Made by a program: the position numbers and the translations under genes. 64,000 nucleotides of DNA from Sphingomonas sp. dw_22 (GTDB lineage Bacteria; Pseudomonadota; Alphaproteobacteria; Sphingomonadales; Sphingomonadaceae): the NCBI RefSeq assembly GCF_018449795.1, contig NZ_JAAVVE010000023.1:1-64000 (forward strand). The letters are read 5' to 3'. Position 1 is the stretch's first letter, and every line of letters begins with the position of its first letter. Shown here piece after piece: positions 33,818 to 42,338 of this stretch. The notes beneath the pieces are model-generated. The model saw only the letters and a program-made list of their open reading frames with translations. It was not told the origin of the DNA and ran no database searches.

Positions 33818-35155
33818 TCAGACGGGCAGCGTCACCCGGGCCAGCAATCCGGCATCGTCGCGATTTTCGAGCGTCACGTCGCCGCCATGCGCGCGCGCCG
33901 TGGCGCGGGCGCTGGCCAGGCCCAGCCCGATCCCGCCGGTATCGCGGTTGCGCGAGCGCTCGCCACGGAAAAAGGGCTCGAACACCCGCTCCAGATCCTC
34001 GGACGGAATGCCCGGGCCCTGGTCGCGCACTTCGATCACGACATGCCCGTCGATCCGGCCGAGCGAGACTTCGGCGCTCCCCGCATATTTGACCGCGTTG
34101 CAGACAAGGTTGCTGAGCATCGACTTGAGCGCGACCGGATTGCCGTCGAGCACCACCGGCTCGCCGGTATCGAGCACCACCGCCTGGCCGCGGTCGCTCA
34201 GGTCGTCGACCACCGTCTCGGCGAGCGAGCGCAGGTCGAGCGGCCGGCGCACCCCCGGCTTGCTGGTGTCGCGGACATAGGTCATCGCCGCCGAGATCAT
34301 CGCCTGCATCTCGCGCAGGTCGTTCTCGCATGCCGTCCGCAGCGCCGGCGGCGCCTGTTCGAGCCGCAGCCCCAGGCGCATCAGCGGCGTGCGCAGATCA
34401 TGCGCGATCGCCGCGATCACGATCGCGCGATCGTCGACATAGCGATTGAGCCGCGCCTGCATCTGGTTGAACGCATGCGCGGCCTCGGCGATCTCGGCCG
34501 GCCCCTGGAGCTCGAGCGGCGGCGCGCGGGGATCGCGGCCCAGCCGCTCGGCCGCCTGCGCGAAGGCGCCGATCGGCTTGGCGAGCCGATGCGCCAGCGC
34601 CCAGGCGAAGGGCACCACCGCGATCGCCGACAGAACAAGCCAGATGAGCACGAACCAGCGCCACGGCTCGAAGCCGTGCACCGGCTCGATCCGGAGCCAG
34701 CGCCCGTCGGGCTGGCGGATCGAAGCAGTGAAATCGCCGACAATGGGAAGGTCGCGCGCGGCGGCGTGGCTGGCGGGCGGCACGGTACGCGGCACGCTCG
34801 ACCGATCGTACATCTGCTCGCGCATCAGCAGCGGCAGCGGGAAACGGACATCGATGGCCTCGGGCGGCACACCCAGCAGCATCGCCAGCGCCATCTGGGT
34901 ACGCTCGCTGCGCGGATTCCACGGCGCGGGCGTCACGCTGGCGACGTGCGACACCTCGAACGCCTCGCCGCCGTCGTCGGGATGCTGCTGCAAGGCGCCG
35001 GCGACCTGCCCCACGGTATAGAGCTTGGCGGTCGGCTCCTGGATCGCGACGAGCAGCAGCAGGTTGAGGAGCTGCGTCACCGCGACGCAGATCAGCATCA
35101 GCAGGAAGATGCGCAGGAACAGCGGCGAACGTGCCGCGCCCCCGTCTCGCGTCAT
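33818..35155 (-). CDS. Sensor histidine kinase (EnvZ-like)
   Basis: Membrane histidine kinase of 445 residues. Helix one spans about 14-37, a periplasmic sensor domain about 38-165, helix two about 166-188 (WFVLIWLVLSAIAVVPFAWA), then HAMP, HisKA with phospho-acceptor His252 (IAAIAHDLRTPLMRLGLRLE), and an HATPase_c domain with LSNLVCNAVKYAG, RDQGPGIP and GGIGLGLA. Its start overlaps the response-regulator stop, making a classic regulator-kinase pair. The stimulus is unknown; the sugar-oxidation operon lies next downstream on the same strand. Confidence 0.94.
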   Translation of the reverse strand: MTRDGGAARSPLFLRIFLLMLICVAVTQLLNLLLLVAIQEPTAKLYTVGQVAGALQQHPDDGGEAFEVSHVASVTPAPWNPRSERTQMALAMLLGVPPEAIDVRFPLPLLMREQMYDRSSVPRTVPPASHAAARDLPIVGDFTASIRQPDGRWLRIEPVHGFEPWRWFVLIWLVLSAIAVVPFAWALAHRLAKPIGAFAQAAERLGRDPRAPPLELQGPAEIAEAAHAFNQMQARLNRYVDDRAIVIAAIAHDLRTPLMRLGLRLEQAPPALRTACENDLREMQAMISAAMTYVRDTSKPGVRRPLDLRSLAETVVDDLSDRGQAVVLDTGEPVVLDGNPVALKSMLSNLVCNAVKYAGSAEVSLGRIDGHVVIEVRDQGPGIPSEDLERVFEPFFRGERSRNRDTGGIGLGLASARATARAHGGDVTLENRDDAGLLARVTLPV

Positions 35156-35874
35156 GCGCGCACGACTCGCGGCACGAACAGATAGCCTTCGTTGCGGACG
35201 GTGCGGATGATCTCGTCGCCGCCCGAGCGCAGCTTGCGGCGCAGGCGGCTCACCTGCACGTCGATCGCGCGATCATAGGCGTCCGAATCCGGGCCGCGCG
35301 CCGCCGCCAGCAGCGCCTCGCGCGAAAGCACGCGGCGCGGCCGCTCGATGAACACGCGCAGCACTGCGAACTCGCCGTCGGTCAGCCCCACCAGCACGCC
35401 GTTGGGATCGAACAGCTCATGGCTGCCCAGGTCGATCCGCCAGCCTTCGAAGGCATAGACATCGCCCACCGGCGCCGCGATCGCGCCGCGCTTGCGCAGC
35501 GCCGCGCGCACCGTCGCGAGGATCTCGCGCGGGCTGCACGGCTTGGGCAGATAATGGCTCGCGCCCACTTCGAGCCCCAGGATGCGGTCCTGCTCCTCGC
35601 CCAGCGCGCTCAGCAGCACCACTTCCGGCCCGTCCTGGCGCGCGATGCGGCGGCAGGCCGAAAGCCCGTCCTCGCCCGGCATCATGATGTCCAGGATCAC
35701 CAGGTCGATCGGCGTGCGCGCCATGATCTGGTCCATGTCGCGCGCGCTGGACGCGGTCTCGACACGATATCCCCGCGCGCCCAGGCTATTCGCGAGCAAC
35801 AGGCGGATGTCGCGATCGTCGTCGACGACGAGCAGCGTCGCCGAATCGTCCATTGCGGTGTTTGCGCTCAACAT
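35152..35874 (-). CDS. OmpR-family response regulator
   Basis: A 240-residue two-domain regulator: receiver domain with acidic pocket VVDDDRD and phospho-acceptor Asp62 (LVILDIMMPG), then a C-terminal winged helix (LTDGEFAVLRVFIERPRRVL, AIDVQVSRLRRKL). The first ATG (35874) is preceded by GAGGG; a second in-frame ATG lies 7 codons on. It is coupled to the kinase by a 4-bp overlap. Targets are not evident from the sequence. Confidence 0.95.
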   Translation of the reverse strand: MLSANTAMDDSATLLVVDDDRDIRLLLANSLGARGYRVETASSARDMDQIMARTPIDLVILDIMMPGEDGLSACRRIARQDGPEVVLLSALGEEQDRILGLEVGASHYLPKPCSPREILATVRAALRKRGAIAAPVGDVYAFEGWRIDLGSHELFDPNGVLVGLTDGEFAVLRVFIERPRRVLSREALLAAARGPDSDAYDRAIDVQVSRLRRKLRSGGDEIIRTVRNEGYLFVPRVVRA

Positions 35875-35918
35875 GCGGCCCTCGTGCTGATCTTGTCTGT
35901 GTTCAGGCGCTTATGGGC

Positions 35919-36302
35919 CTAGCCGAGCCGCGTATCAATCGGCACGCCGTTCTTGAGCGTCAGCGTGACCGGAGTCCGCTCGGCGATCTCGGCCAGCCGG
36001 GCCCCCTGCTCGGCATCGAGGCCCACCGGCGCAAGCACCCGCTCGATGCGCAACGTCTCGCCCTGGCCGTGGAGCCTGAGCTGGACCTCGATCGATTCGA
36101 GCGGCCATTGCTTGCGATCGGCATACATGCGCAGCGTGATCGCCGTGCAGGCGCCCAGGCTGGCGAGCAGCAACTCATAGGGCGCCGGCCCGGCATCGCC
36201 GCCGCCGCGCGAAGGCGGCTCGTCCGCGGTCAGCCCGCGCGCGCCGAAATCGATGGAAGTCGCATATTTGTCGCGCCCGATCCGGGCAATCGCATGGGTC
36301 AT
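35919..36302 (-). CDS. OsmC/YhfA-like protein with one catalytic cysteine missing
   Basis: A 127-residue OsmC-fold protein: ATSIDFGARGLTADEPPSRG, then the first family cysteine in LLASLGACTAITLRMYADRK (Cys52). The second family cysteine, normally in a C-P-V segment, is threonine here (AERTPVTLTL, Thr110). Two-cysteine members reduce organic peroxides through both cysteines, so this copy should be altered or act differently. It sits alone upstream of the two-component genes, with its own short leader. Confidence 0.88.
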   Translation of the reverse strand: MTHAIARIGRDKYATSIDFGARGLTADEPPSRGGGDAGPAPYELLLASLGACTAITLRMYADRKQWPLESIEVQLRLHGQGETLRIERVLAPVGLDAEQGARLAEIAERTPVTLTLKNGVPIDTRLG

Positions 36303-36372
36303 CCTGAGGCTCGGCCGTTCGATGATGGTTCGACGGCCGCCATAGCCGGGTTTCCCCCGCCTGGCACCCCGC

Positions 36373-37014
36373 TCAGATCCCGCCGCTTATCAGCCGATGG
36401 CGCCAGAGCGCGAAATCCTGGTAGCTCAGCCGCTCGTCGAGCCGCACGCCCGCCTCATTGTCGCGGAACCAGCGGATCGAGGCGAGGCGATAGCCGAGCC
36501 CCGGCAGCGATATCTCGCATCCGGTGCCGGGCTTGAGCATCAGGTCGCTGCGTAGCCTGCACCCGTCCTGCGAGATGTCGCTGACCCGGACGCAGACCTG
36601 CTCGCCATGCACCCGCAGCATGCCGGGCATATCCACCTTGAGCCGCGGCGCGCGGATCGGATGTCCCTCGGGATCATGGTCGCGCCGCACCAGCAGCAGC
36701 TCGGTCTCGACCGGCTGCTCGAACTCGATGCCCGCCTGCCGATCCTCGACCCAGACGACATGGCCGCGCACTTTCTGCCCGCTCTTGAACTGGATTTCCA
36801 CCGTCTCGCCGACTTCCATCGGGCAATAGAACTCGGCCTTCAGGCCACCGCCGGAGATGTCCCGGACGATGCACAGTTCTTCGCAATGATCGGTCACCAG
36901 CTTGGCGACTTGCAGAACCGTGATGTGTCGTTGGCTTTTTCGCCGCTCCCCGACAATCGGGTTCGTCGCGTGGTCGTCGCCCAACTGGGACCAGTCGTGA
37001 AGCTGAGCGCACAT
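36373..37014 (-). CDS. Protein with two PilZ domains
   Basis: A 213-residue cytoplasmic protein with two consecutive PilZ-type beta-barrels. The first, about residues 25-105, has ERRKSQRH (RxxxR arginines) and VRDISGGGLKAEF (the D/N-x-S-x-x-G motif), which are the c-di-GMP contacts. The second, about 115-205, has RAPRLKVDMPGMLRV and VSDISQDGCRLRSD; its arginine motif is weaker. The first domain should bind c-di-GMP; the role of the second is uncertain. I chose the start MCAQLHDW with AAGGGG upstream, although an earlier ATG is in frame. Confidence 0.85.
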   Translation of the reverse strand: MCAQLHDWSQLGDDHATNPIVGERRKSQRHITVLQVAKLVTDHCEELCIVRDISGGGLKAEFYCPMEVGETVEIQFKSGQKVRGHVVWVEDRQAGIEFEQPVETELLLVRRDHDPEGHPIRAPRLKVDMPGMLRVHGEQVCVRVSDISQDGCRLRSDLMLKPGTGCEISLPGLGYRLASIRWFRDNEAGVRLDERLSYQDFALWRHRLISGGI

Positions 37015-37177
37015 GCCTCCCCCTTCAACTGTTACCAGAGAACGCATTACGCATGAACGCACGTTAAGTTGCGTAATTCACCGAAATTACAGGAAAATAT
37101 TGGTTAACATTGAATACGCCATCAATAGGGCATCGAAACGATCCAATGATAGGCGCTGTTTATATTGTACTTTGCTC
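37015..37177. other. AT-rich intergenic region
   Basis: About 160 bp of markedly lower GC (around 37050-37180) between the PilZ and TetR genes, likely holding the PilZ gene promoter and any TetR terminator. No gene or structured RNA seen. Confidence 0.4.
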
Positions 37178-37762
37178 CTAATCGGCGAGTGCCGCCGAAA
37201 ACAGCGCCATCAGCCGCCCGCGCAGGAGATCCGGATCCACGCTGGATAGCGGCTCGATCGCCATCGCCGAGCGCAATATGCCGGTGCCCATCAGCACGAC
37301 GAGGCACAGGCTGGCGCGAAGCTCCGCGTCCGCGCCGCCCAGGGTCGCGGCCACCGGCTCCAATATGTCCTCGTCGATCGCCTCGCGGATGATCTGCGAC
37401 GCCTTGGGCGACGAAGCCGATCGCAGCAGCATCAGCAACTGATCGATCTTGGCTTCCTCATCGACGGCATCCCCACCCTTGCCGTCGAGGATCAGCGTCA
37501 CGAAATGCGCGGCGAGATCCCCGCGCGCCACATCGTGCATGATATGCTCGTCGTCGCCGCGCAGCGCTTCCTTGAACAGCTTTTCCTTGTTGCCGAAATA
37601 GCGGCCGACCAGCGCCGGATCGACGCCCGCGTCGCCGGCGATTTCCCGCAATCCCACATTCTCGTAGCTTTCGCGCGCGAAATGGCGCCGGGCGGATTCG
37701 AGCATCGCGGCGCGCGTCGCAGCCGCGTTGCGCACGCGCGGGCCTTGTGTCGGTGGGATCAT
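37178..37762 (-). CDS. TetR-family transcriptional regulator
   Basis: A 194-residue regulator. The N-terminal helix-turn-helix covers about 15-65 (ATRAAMLESARRHFARESYE, VGLREIAGDAGVDPALVGRY, FGNKEKLFKEAL); the rest is an alpha-helical ligand/dimer domain. It is divergent from the RND efflux operon across 175 bp, the usual arrangement for a repressor of a pump. The operator is not obvious by eye. Confidence 0.93.
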   Translation of the reverse strand: MIPPTQGPRVRNAAATRAAMLESARRHFARESYENVGLREIAGDAGVDPALVGRYFGNKEKLFKEALRGDDEHIMHDVARGDLAAHFVTLILDGKGGDAVDEEAKIDQLLMLLRSASSPKASQIIREAIDEDILEPVAATLGGADAELRASLCLVVLMGTGILRSAMAIEPLSSVDPDLLRGRLMALFSAALAD

Positions 37763-37825
37763 CGCCGCTCCCTACCATCGGCGCATGGCCGGTCAATGAT
37801 CGAGCGCATAGCATGTCCACGCTCG

Positions 37826-37854
37826 TTGACAAAGGAGAAACACCGGCCTAGCCA
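37826..37854 (+). promoter_or_regulatory. Candidate promoter of the RND efflux operon
   Basis: TTGACA at 37826-37831, a 17-bp spacer and TAGCCA at 37849-37854, about 85 bp upstream of the membrane-fusion gene. The -35 matches consensus; the -10 is poor. A GAGCG/CGCTC pair flanks the -35 and could belong to an operator. Confidence 0.35.
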
Positions 37855-37937
37855 CCACAGCCTGCGGTAAGGTTTCCCTTGTCAGAGGAGGCCTCCCGAG
37901 GGAGGATGCCGGCGGCCGCTGGACCAGGAACATACGG

Positions 37938-39131
37938 ATGTTTTCGATGAAAGCTCAGACGGTTATCGCCGCGACTCTGGCTGGTGCGCTTCTGCTTGGC
38001 GGGTGCGGAGCGGGCGAATCGCCCCCGCCGCCCGGCCCGCCGCCGGTAACGGTTTCCGCGCCGCTGGTGCAGGACGTCGTCGATTGGGACGAATATGTCG
38101 GCCGCTTCGAGGCGATCCAGAATGTCGAAGTGCGCCCCCGCGCCTCGGGCTATCTCCAGGGCGTCCATTTCCGCGACGGCGAAACCGTCCACGCGGGCCA
38201 GCTCCTCTTCACGATCGATCCGCGACCGGCCCAGGCCGCGCTCGCCCAGGCCCAGGCGCAGCTCGCCCAGGCAGAGGCGGCGCTCGCCAATGCCCGCACC
38301 GAGCTCGCGCGCTCGCAGACGCTCGTCGCCCAGCGCGCCGCCAGCCAGGAGGAAGTCGAATCGCGCCAGGCAACGCTGCGTTCGGGCGTGGCCCAGGTCG
38401 CCGCGGCCCAGGCGAACGTCCGCGCGCGCAAGCTCGATCTCGGCTTCACCAGCGTCTATGCGCCGCTTTCCGGCCGCGTCTCGGAGCGCCGCGTCGATGT
38501 CGGCAATTCGGTGAGCGCCGATCAGACCATCCTCACCACGATCGTCTCGGTCGATCCGCTGCACTTCGTGTTCCAGGGATCGGAGGCGCTGCTGCTCAAA
38601 TATCAGCGTGACGATTCGGGCGTCCGCCCGGGCACGCCGGTCCGCGTCAAGCTGAGCGACGAAAGCGACTATCTGCACAGCGGCAAGCTCGATTTCATCG
38701 ACAATGCGCTCGATGCCGGCGCCGGCACGATCCGCGCCCGCGCGATCATCGCCAATCCCGGCGGCTTCCTGAAGCCCGGCATGTTCGGCTCGCTCCGGCT
38801 GGAGGCGTCGCGCCCCTATCCGGCGATGCTCGTGCCCGATACCGCGGTGCAGGCCGATGCTGCGCGCCAGGTCGTGCTCGTGGTCGGCAAGGACAATACC
38901 GTCACCGCCAAGCCGGTGCAGACCGGCCCGCTGCGCGGCGACCTGCGCGTGATCCGCAGCGGCATCGCCCGCGACGATCGCGTCATCATCGGCGGCGGCC
39001 AGCGCGCGCGGCCAGGCCAGAAGGTCACGCCGCAGCCCGGCAAGATCCAGCAGGGCCAGGCACCCGCCGTCGCGCCGCCTTCCAGCGAGGCACCGCCCGC
39101 AGGCACCGCGCTCCCCGCCGGCGGCCGCTGA
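37938..39131 (+). CDS. RND efflux membrane-fusion lipoprotein
   Basis: Periplasmic adaptor (AcrA/MexE-like) of 397 residues. Lipoprotein signal MFSMKAQTVIAATLAGALLL with lipobox LGGCG, a proline run (PPPPGPPP), lipoyl-like halves (VRPRASGYLQGVHFRDGETV), an alpha hairpin rich in Gln/Ala/Glu (AQAQAQLAQAEAALANARTE), then beta-barrel and membrane-proximal domains, and a Pro/Ala-rich tail. It bridges the inner-membrane pump and outer-membrane channel encoded next. The pump gene starts 9 bp later. Confidence 0.94.
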   Translation: MFSMKAQTVIAATLAGALLLGGCGAGESPPPPGPPPVTVSAPLVQDVVDWDEYVGRFEAIQNVEVRPRASGYLQGVHFRDGETVHAGQLLFTIDPRPAQAALAQAQAQLAQAEAALANARTELARSQTLVAQRAASQEEVESRQATLRSGVAQVAAAQANVRARKLDLGFTSVYAPLSGRVSERRVDVGNSVSADQTILTTIVSVDPLHFVFQGSEALLLKYQRDDSGVRPGTPVRVKLSDESDYLHSGKLDFIDNALDAGAGTIRARAIIANPGGFLKPGMFGSLRLEASRPYPAMLVPDTAVQADAARQVVLVVGKDNTVTAKPVQTGPLRGDLRVIRSGIARDDRVIIGGGQRARPGQKVTPQPGKIQQGQAPAVAPPSSEAPPAGTALPAGGR

Positions 39132-39140
39132 GGCAGCGCC

Positions 39141-42100
39141 ATGAACATTTCGAGCTTCTTCATCGAGCGCCCGATCTTCGCGGGCGTGATCGCGGTCTTC
39201 ATCACGCTGATCGGCGCGTTCTGCTATCCGCTGCTGCCGCTCTCGCAATATCCCGAGATCGCGCCGCCGACGATCGCGGTCACCGCCAGCTATGCCGGCG
39301 CATCGGCCGAGAACATCGCCGAGACCGTCGCCGCGCCGATGGAGCAGGAGATCAACGGCGTCGAGGGCATGCTCTACATGAGCTCCTCGTCGACGCAGGG
39401 CCAGGCGACGATCACCGTCACCTTCCGGCCCGGCACCGATCTCGATGCCGCCCAGGTGCTGGTGCAGAACCGCGTCAACCTGGCCGTGCCGCGCCTGCCC
39501 GATCAGGTCCGCCAGATCGGCGTGACGGTGAACAAGCAGGAATCGGGCTTCCTGATGATCGTGGCGCTCACCTCGCCCGACGGCAGCCTCGATACCGACT
39601 ATATCGGCAACTATGCCAACACCTCGATCCGTGACCGGCTGCTGCGCCTTGAGGGCGTCGGCACCGTGCAGGTGTTCGGCGGCGGCAATTATTCGATGCG
39701 CGTCTGGATCGATCCGGACAAGGCCGCCGCGCGCGACCTGACCTCGGCCGAGATCGTCGCCGCGCTGCGCGGCCAGAACGTCCAGGTCGCCGGCGGCGCG
39801 CTGGGCCAGGCGCCCTCGGGCAAGGGCAATCCCTCGTTCGAGGTTCCGGTCGACGTCCAGGGCCGCCTCGCCACGGTCGAGCAATTCTCGAACATCACGG
39901 TGAAGGCCGATCCCACCGGCGCCTCGATCACTCGGCTGGGCGACGTCGCCCGCGTCGAGCTGGGCAGCCAGGATTATTCGATCCGCGGCTCGTTCGGCGG
40001 CAAGCGCGGCATCGCGCTCGCGATCGTCCAGCAGCCGGGCGCCAACTCGCTGTCCGCGGCCGAGCGCGTGCTCACCGAGATGAACGCGATGGCCAAGGAT
40101 TTCCCCCAGGGCCTGAAATATTCGATCCCCTACAATCCCACCGAATATGTCTCGGCATCGGTCGAGGCCGTGCAGCACACGCTGTTCGAGGCGGTGGTGC
40201 TGGTCGTCATCGTCGTCATGGTCTTCCTCCAGACGTGGCGCGCGGCGGTGATCCCGATCGTCGCGATCCCGATCGCGCTGGTCGGCACCTTCGCGGTGCA
40301 GCTCGCGCTCGGCTTCTCGATCAACTCGCTGTCGCTGTTCGCGCTCGTGCTCGCGGTGGGCATCGTCGTCGACGACGCGATCGTCGTGGTCGAGGCGGTG
40401 GAGAAGCATATCCGCGAGGGGCTCCCCCCGCGCGAGGCCGCGCACCGCACGATGAAGGAAGTCTCCGGCGCGCTGATCGCGATCGGCCTGGTGCTGATCT
40501 CGGTGTTCGTGCCGACGGCGATGGTCTCGGGCATTCCCGGCATCTTCTACCGCCAGTTCGCGGTGACGATCGCCGCGGCCTCCGCGATCTCGCTGCTGGT
40601 GTCGCTCACCCTGTCGCCCGCGCTCGCCGCGCTGCTGCTCAAGCCCTATCACACGAGCCATGTCGATGACGGGCCGCGCTGGCTGCGGCCGGTGCGCGTC
40701 GGCGCCGACAAGTTCAACCAGGGCTTCGAATGGCTCTCGGATCGCTATGGCCGGGTGACCGCGCGGCTGATCCGGCTCGGCCTCATCATGATATTGATCT
40801 ATGCCGGGCTGCTCGCGCTGACCGGCTGGCGGCTGACCGCGACGCCCACCGGCTTCATCCCGGAGCAGGATCAAGGCTTCCTGATCGGCGTCGTCCAGTT
40901 GCCGCCGGGCTCCTCGCTCGACCGCACCAGCGCGGTGGTCGACAAGGCTTACGACATCGCCAGCAAGACCGAAGGCGTGACCGACGGTGCGGCATTCGCC
41001 GGCCTCGACGGCGCGAGCTTCAGCCAGGCGTCGAACGCGGGCGTGATCTTCCTGAAGCTCAAGGACTGGTCCGAACGCGGCCGCGCGCTCTCCGCCACTG
41101 CCCTTGCCGGCAAGCTGACCGGCGCGCTGGCGGGTGCGATCGACGGCGCGAACATCTTCATGATCTCGCCGCCTGCCGTGCAGGGCCTGGGCAACGGTTC
41201 GGGCTTCGTGATGATGATCCAGGATCGCTCGGCCAATGCCGGCTGGCGCGGCCTGGAGGGTGCGACCGGCGCGATGATGGGCGCCGCGATGCAGGAGCAT
41301 AAGGTCAGCCAGGTCTTCTCGCTGTTCAACACCGCCAATCCGCGCATCCGCGCCGATATCGACCGCGACAAGGCGCAGCTCCTCGGCGTCGATCCCGGCC
41401 AGGTGTTCGCGGCGATCGAGACCTATATCGGCTCGACCTATGTCAACGACTTCAACCTGCTGGGCCGCACCTTCCGCGTCACCGCCCAGGCCGAGCCTTC
41501 GGCGCGCGACGACCTGACCGATATCGGCCGGCTCCAGGTGCGCTCGGCGAGCGGCCAGATGGTCCCGGTCTCCGCGGTCGCGACCTTCCGGCGCGATTCG
41601 GGCTCGGCCCGCGTGGTGCGCTACAACCTGCTGCCCGCGGTCGAATTGCAGGGCCAGGCCGCGCCGGGCGTCTCCTCGGGCGACGCGCTCGCGGCGATGG
41701 AGACGATGGCGGCCAAGACGCTGCCGCCGGGCTACACCTTCGAATGGACGGGCCTCGCCTATCAGCAGAAGGCGGCGGGGAGCAGCTCCGCGCTGATCTT
41801 CATCCTCGCGGTGGTGTTCGTGTTCCTCGTGCTCGCGGCGCAATATGAGAGCATCAACCTGCCGCTGGCGGTGATCCTGATCGTGCCGATGTGCATCCTG
41901 GCGGCGCTGCTGGGCGTCAATCTGCGCGGCATGGACAACAACATCCTCACCCAGGTCGGCCTGGTCGTGCTGATCGCGCTCGCCGCGAAGAACGCGATCC
42001 TGATCGTCGAGTTCGCCAAGCAGGGCGAGGAAGAAGGCATGAACCGGTTCGACGCCGCGGTGCACGCCGCGCGCTCGCGCCTCCGCCCGATCCTGATGAC

Positions 42101-42338
42101 CAGCTTCGCCTTCATCTTCGGCGTAGTCCCGCTCGCCATCGCCTCGGGTCCGGGCCAGGAGATGCGCCAGTCGCTCGGCACCGCCGTCGCCTTCGGCATG
42201 CTCGGCGTCACGGTGTTCGGCCTGATCTTCACCCCGGTCTTCTACGTGCTGCTGCGCAGGTTCAGCCCGAAGCCGCGCGGCCAGGAGGAGACTCCGCCGC
42301 CCGAAGCACCGGTCGCAATCGCGGGAGAAGCGCAATGA
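39141..42338 (+). CDS. RND efflux pump inner-membrane transporter (AcrB/MexF-like)
   Basis: Proton-driven multidrug exporter of the HAE1 family, 1065 residues. Start MNISSFFIERPIFAGVIAVF, large periplasmic loops after helices 1 and 7, and the proton-relay aspartate pair in VLAVGIVVDDAIVVVEAVE (helix 4). Other family segments: GATAEN-type ASAENIAETVAAPMEQEING and the C-terminal AAKNAILIVEFAKQGEEEG. The layout with a divergent TetR gene and a downstream NodT-type channel is that of MexEF-OprN-like pumps. Drug range cannot be inferred. Confidence 0.96.
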   Translation: MNISSFFIERPIFAGVIAVFITLIGAFCYPLLPLSQYPEIAPPTIAVTASYAGASAENIAETVAAPMEQEINGVEGMLYMSSSSTQGQATITVTFRPGTDLDAAQVLVQNRVNLAVPRLPDQVRQIGVTVNKQESGFLMIVALTSPDGSLDTDYIGNYANTSIRDRLLRLEGVGTVQVFGGGNYSMRVWIDPDKAAARDLTSAEIVAALRGQNVQVAGGALGQAPSGKGNPSFEVPVDVQGRLATVEQFSNITVKADPTGASITRLGDVARVELGSQDYSIRGSFGGKRGIALAIVQQPGANSLSAAERVLTEMNAMAKDFPQGLKYSIPYNPTEYVSASVEAVQHTLFEAVVLVVIVVMVFLQTWRAAVIPIVAIPIALVGTFAVQLALGFSINSLSLFALVLAVGIVVDDAIVVVEAVEKHIREGLPPREAAHRTMKEVSGALIAIGLVLISVFVPTAMVSGIPGIFYRQFAVTIAAASAISLLVSLTLSPALAALLLKPYHTSHVDDGPRWLRPVRVGADKFNQGFEWLSDRYGRVTARLIRLGLIMILIYAGLLALTGWRLTATPTGFIPEQDQGFLIGVVQLPPGSSLDRTSAVVDKAYDIASKTEGVTDGAAFAGLDGASFSQASNAGVIFLKLKDWSERGRALSATALAGKLTGALAGAIDGANIFMISPPAVQGLGNGSGFVMMIQDRSANAGWRGLEGATGAMMGAAMQEHKVSQVFSLFNTANPRIRADIDRDKAQLLGVDPGQVFAAIETYIGSTYVNDFNLLGRTFRVTAQAEPSARDDLTDIGRLQVRSASGQMVPVSAVATFRRDSGSARVVRYNLLPAVELQGQAAPGVSSGDALAAMETMAAKTLPPGYTFEWTGLAYQQKAAGSSSALIFILAVVFVFLVLAAQYESINLPLAVILIVPMCILAALLGVNLRGMDNNILTQVGLVVLIALAAKNAILIVEFAKQGEEEGMNRFDAAVHAARSRLRPILMTSFAFIFGVVPLAIASGPGQEMRQSLGTAVAFGMLGVTVFGLIFTPVFYVLLRRFSPKPRGQEETPPPEAPVAIAGEAQ

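Noticed and set aside
37848..42335. A 4.5-kb open frame on the minus strand opposite the RND efflux genes
   Set aside because: It is a shadow frame of GC-rich coding DNA: low-complexity, rich in Arg/His/Asp/Gly, no domain, while the plus strand encodes a textbook MFP-RND pair.
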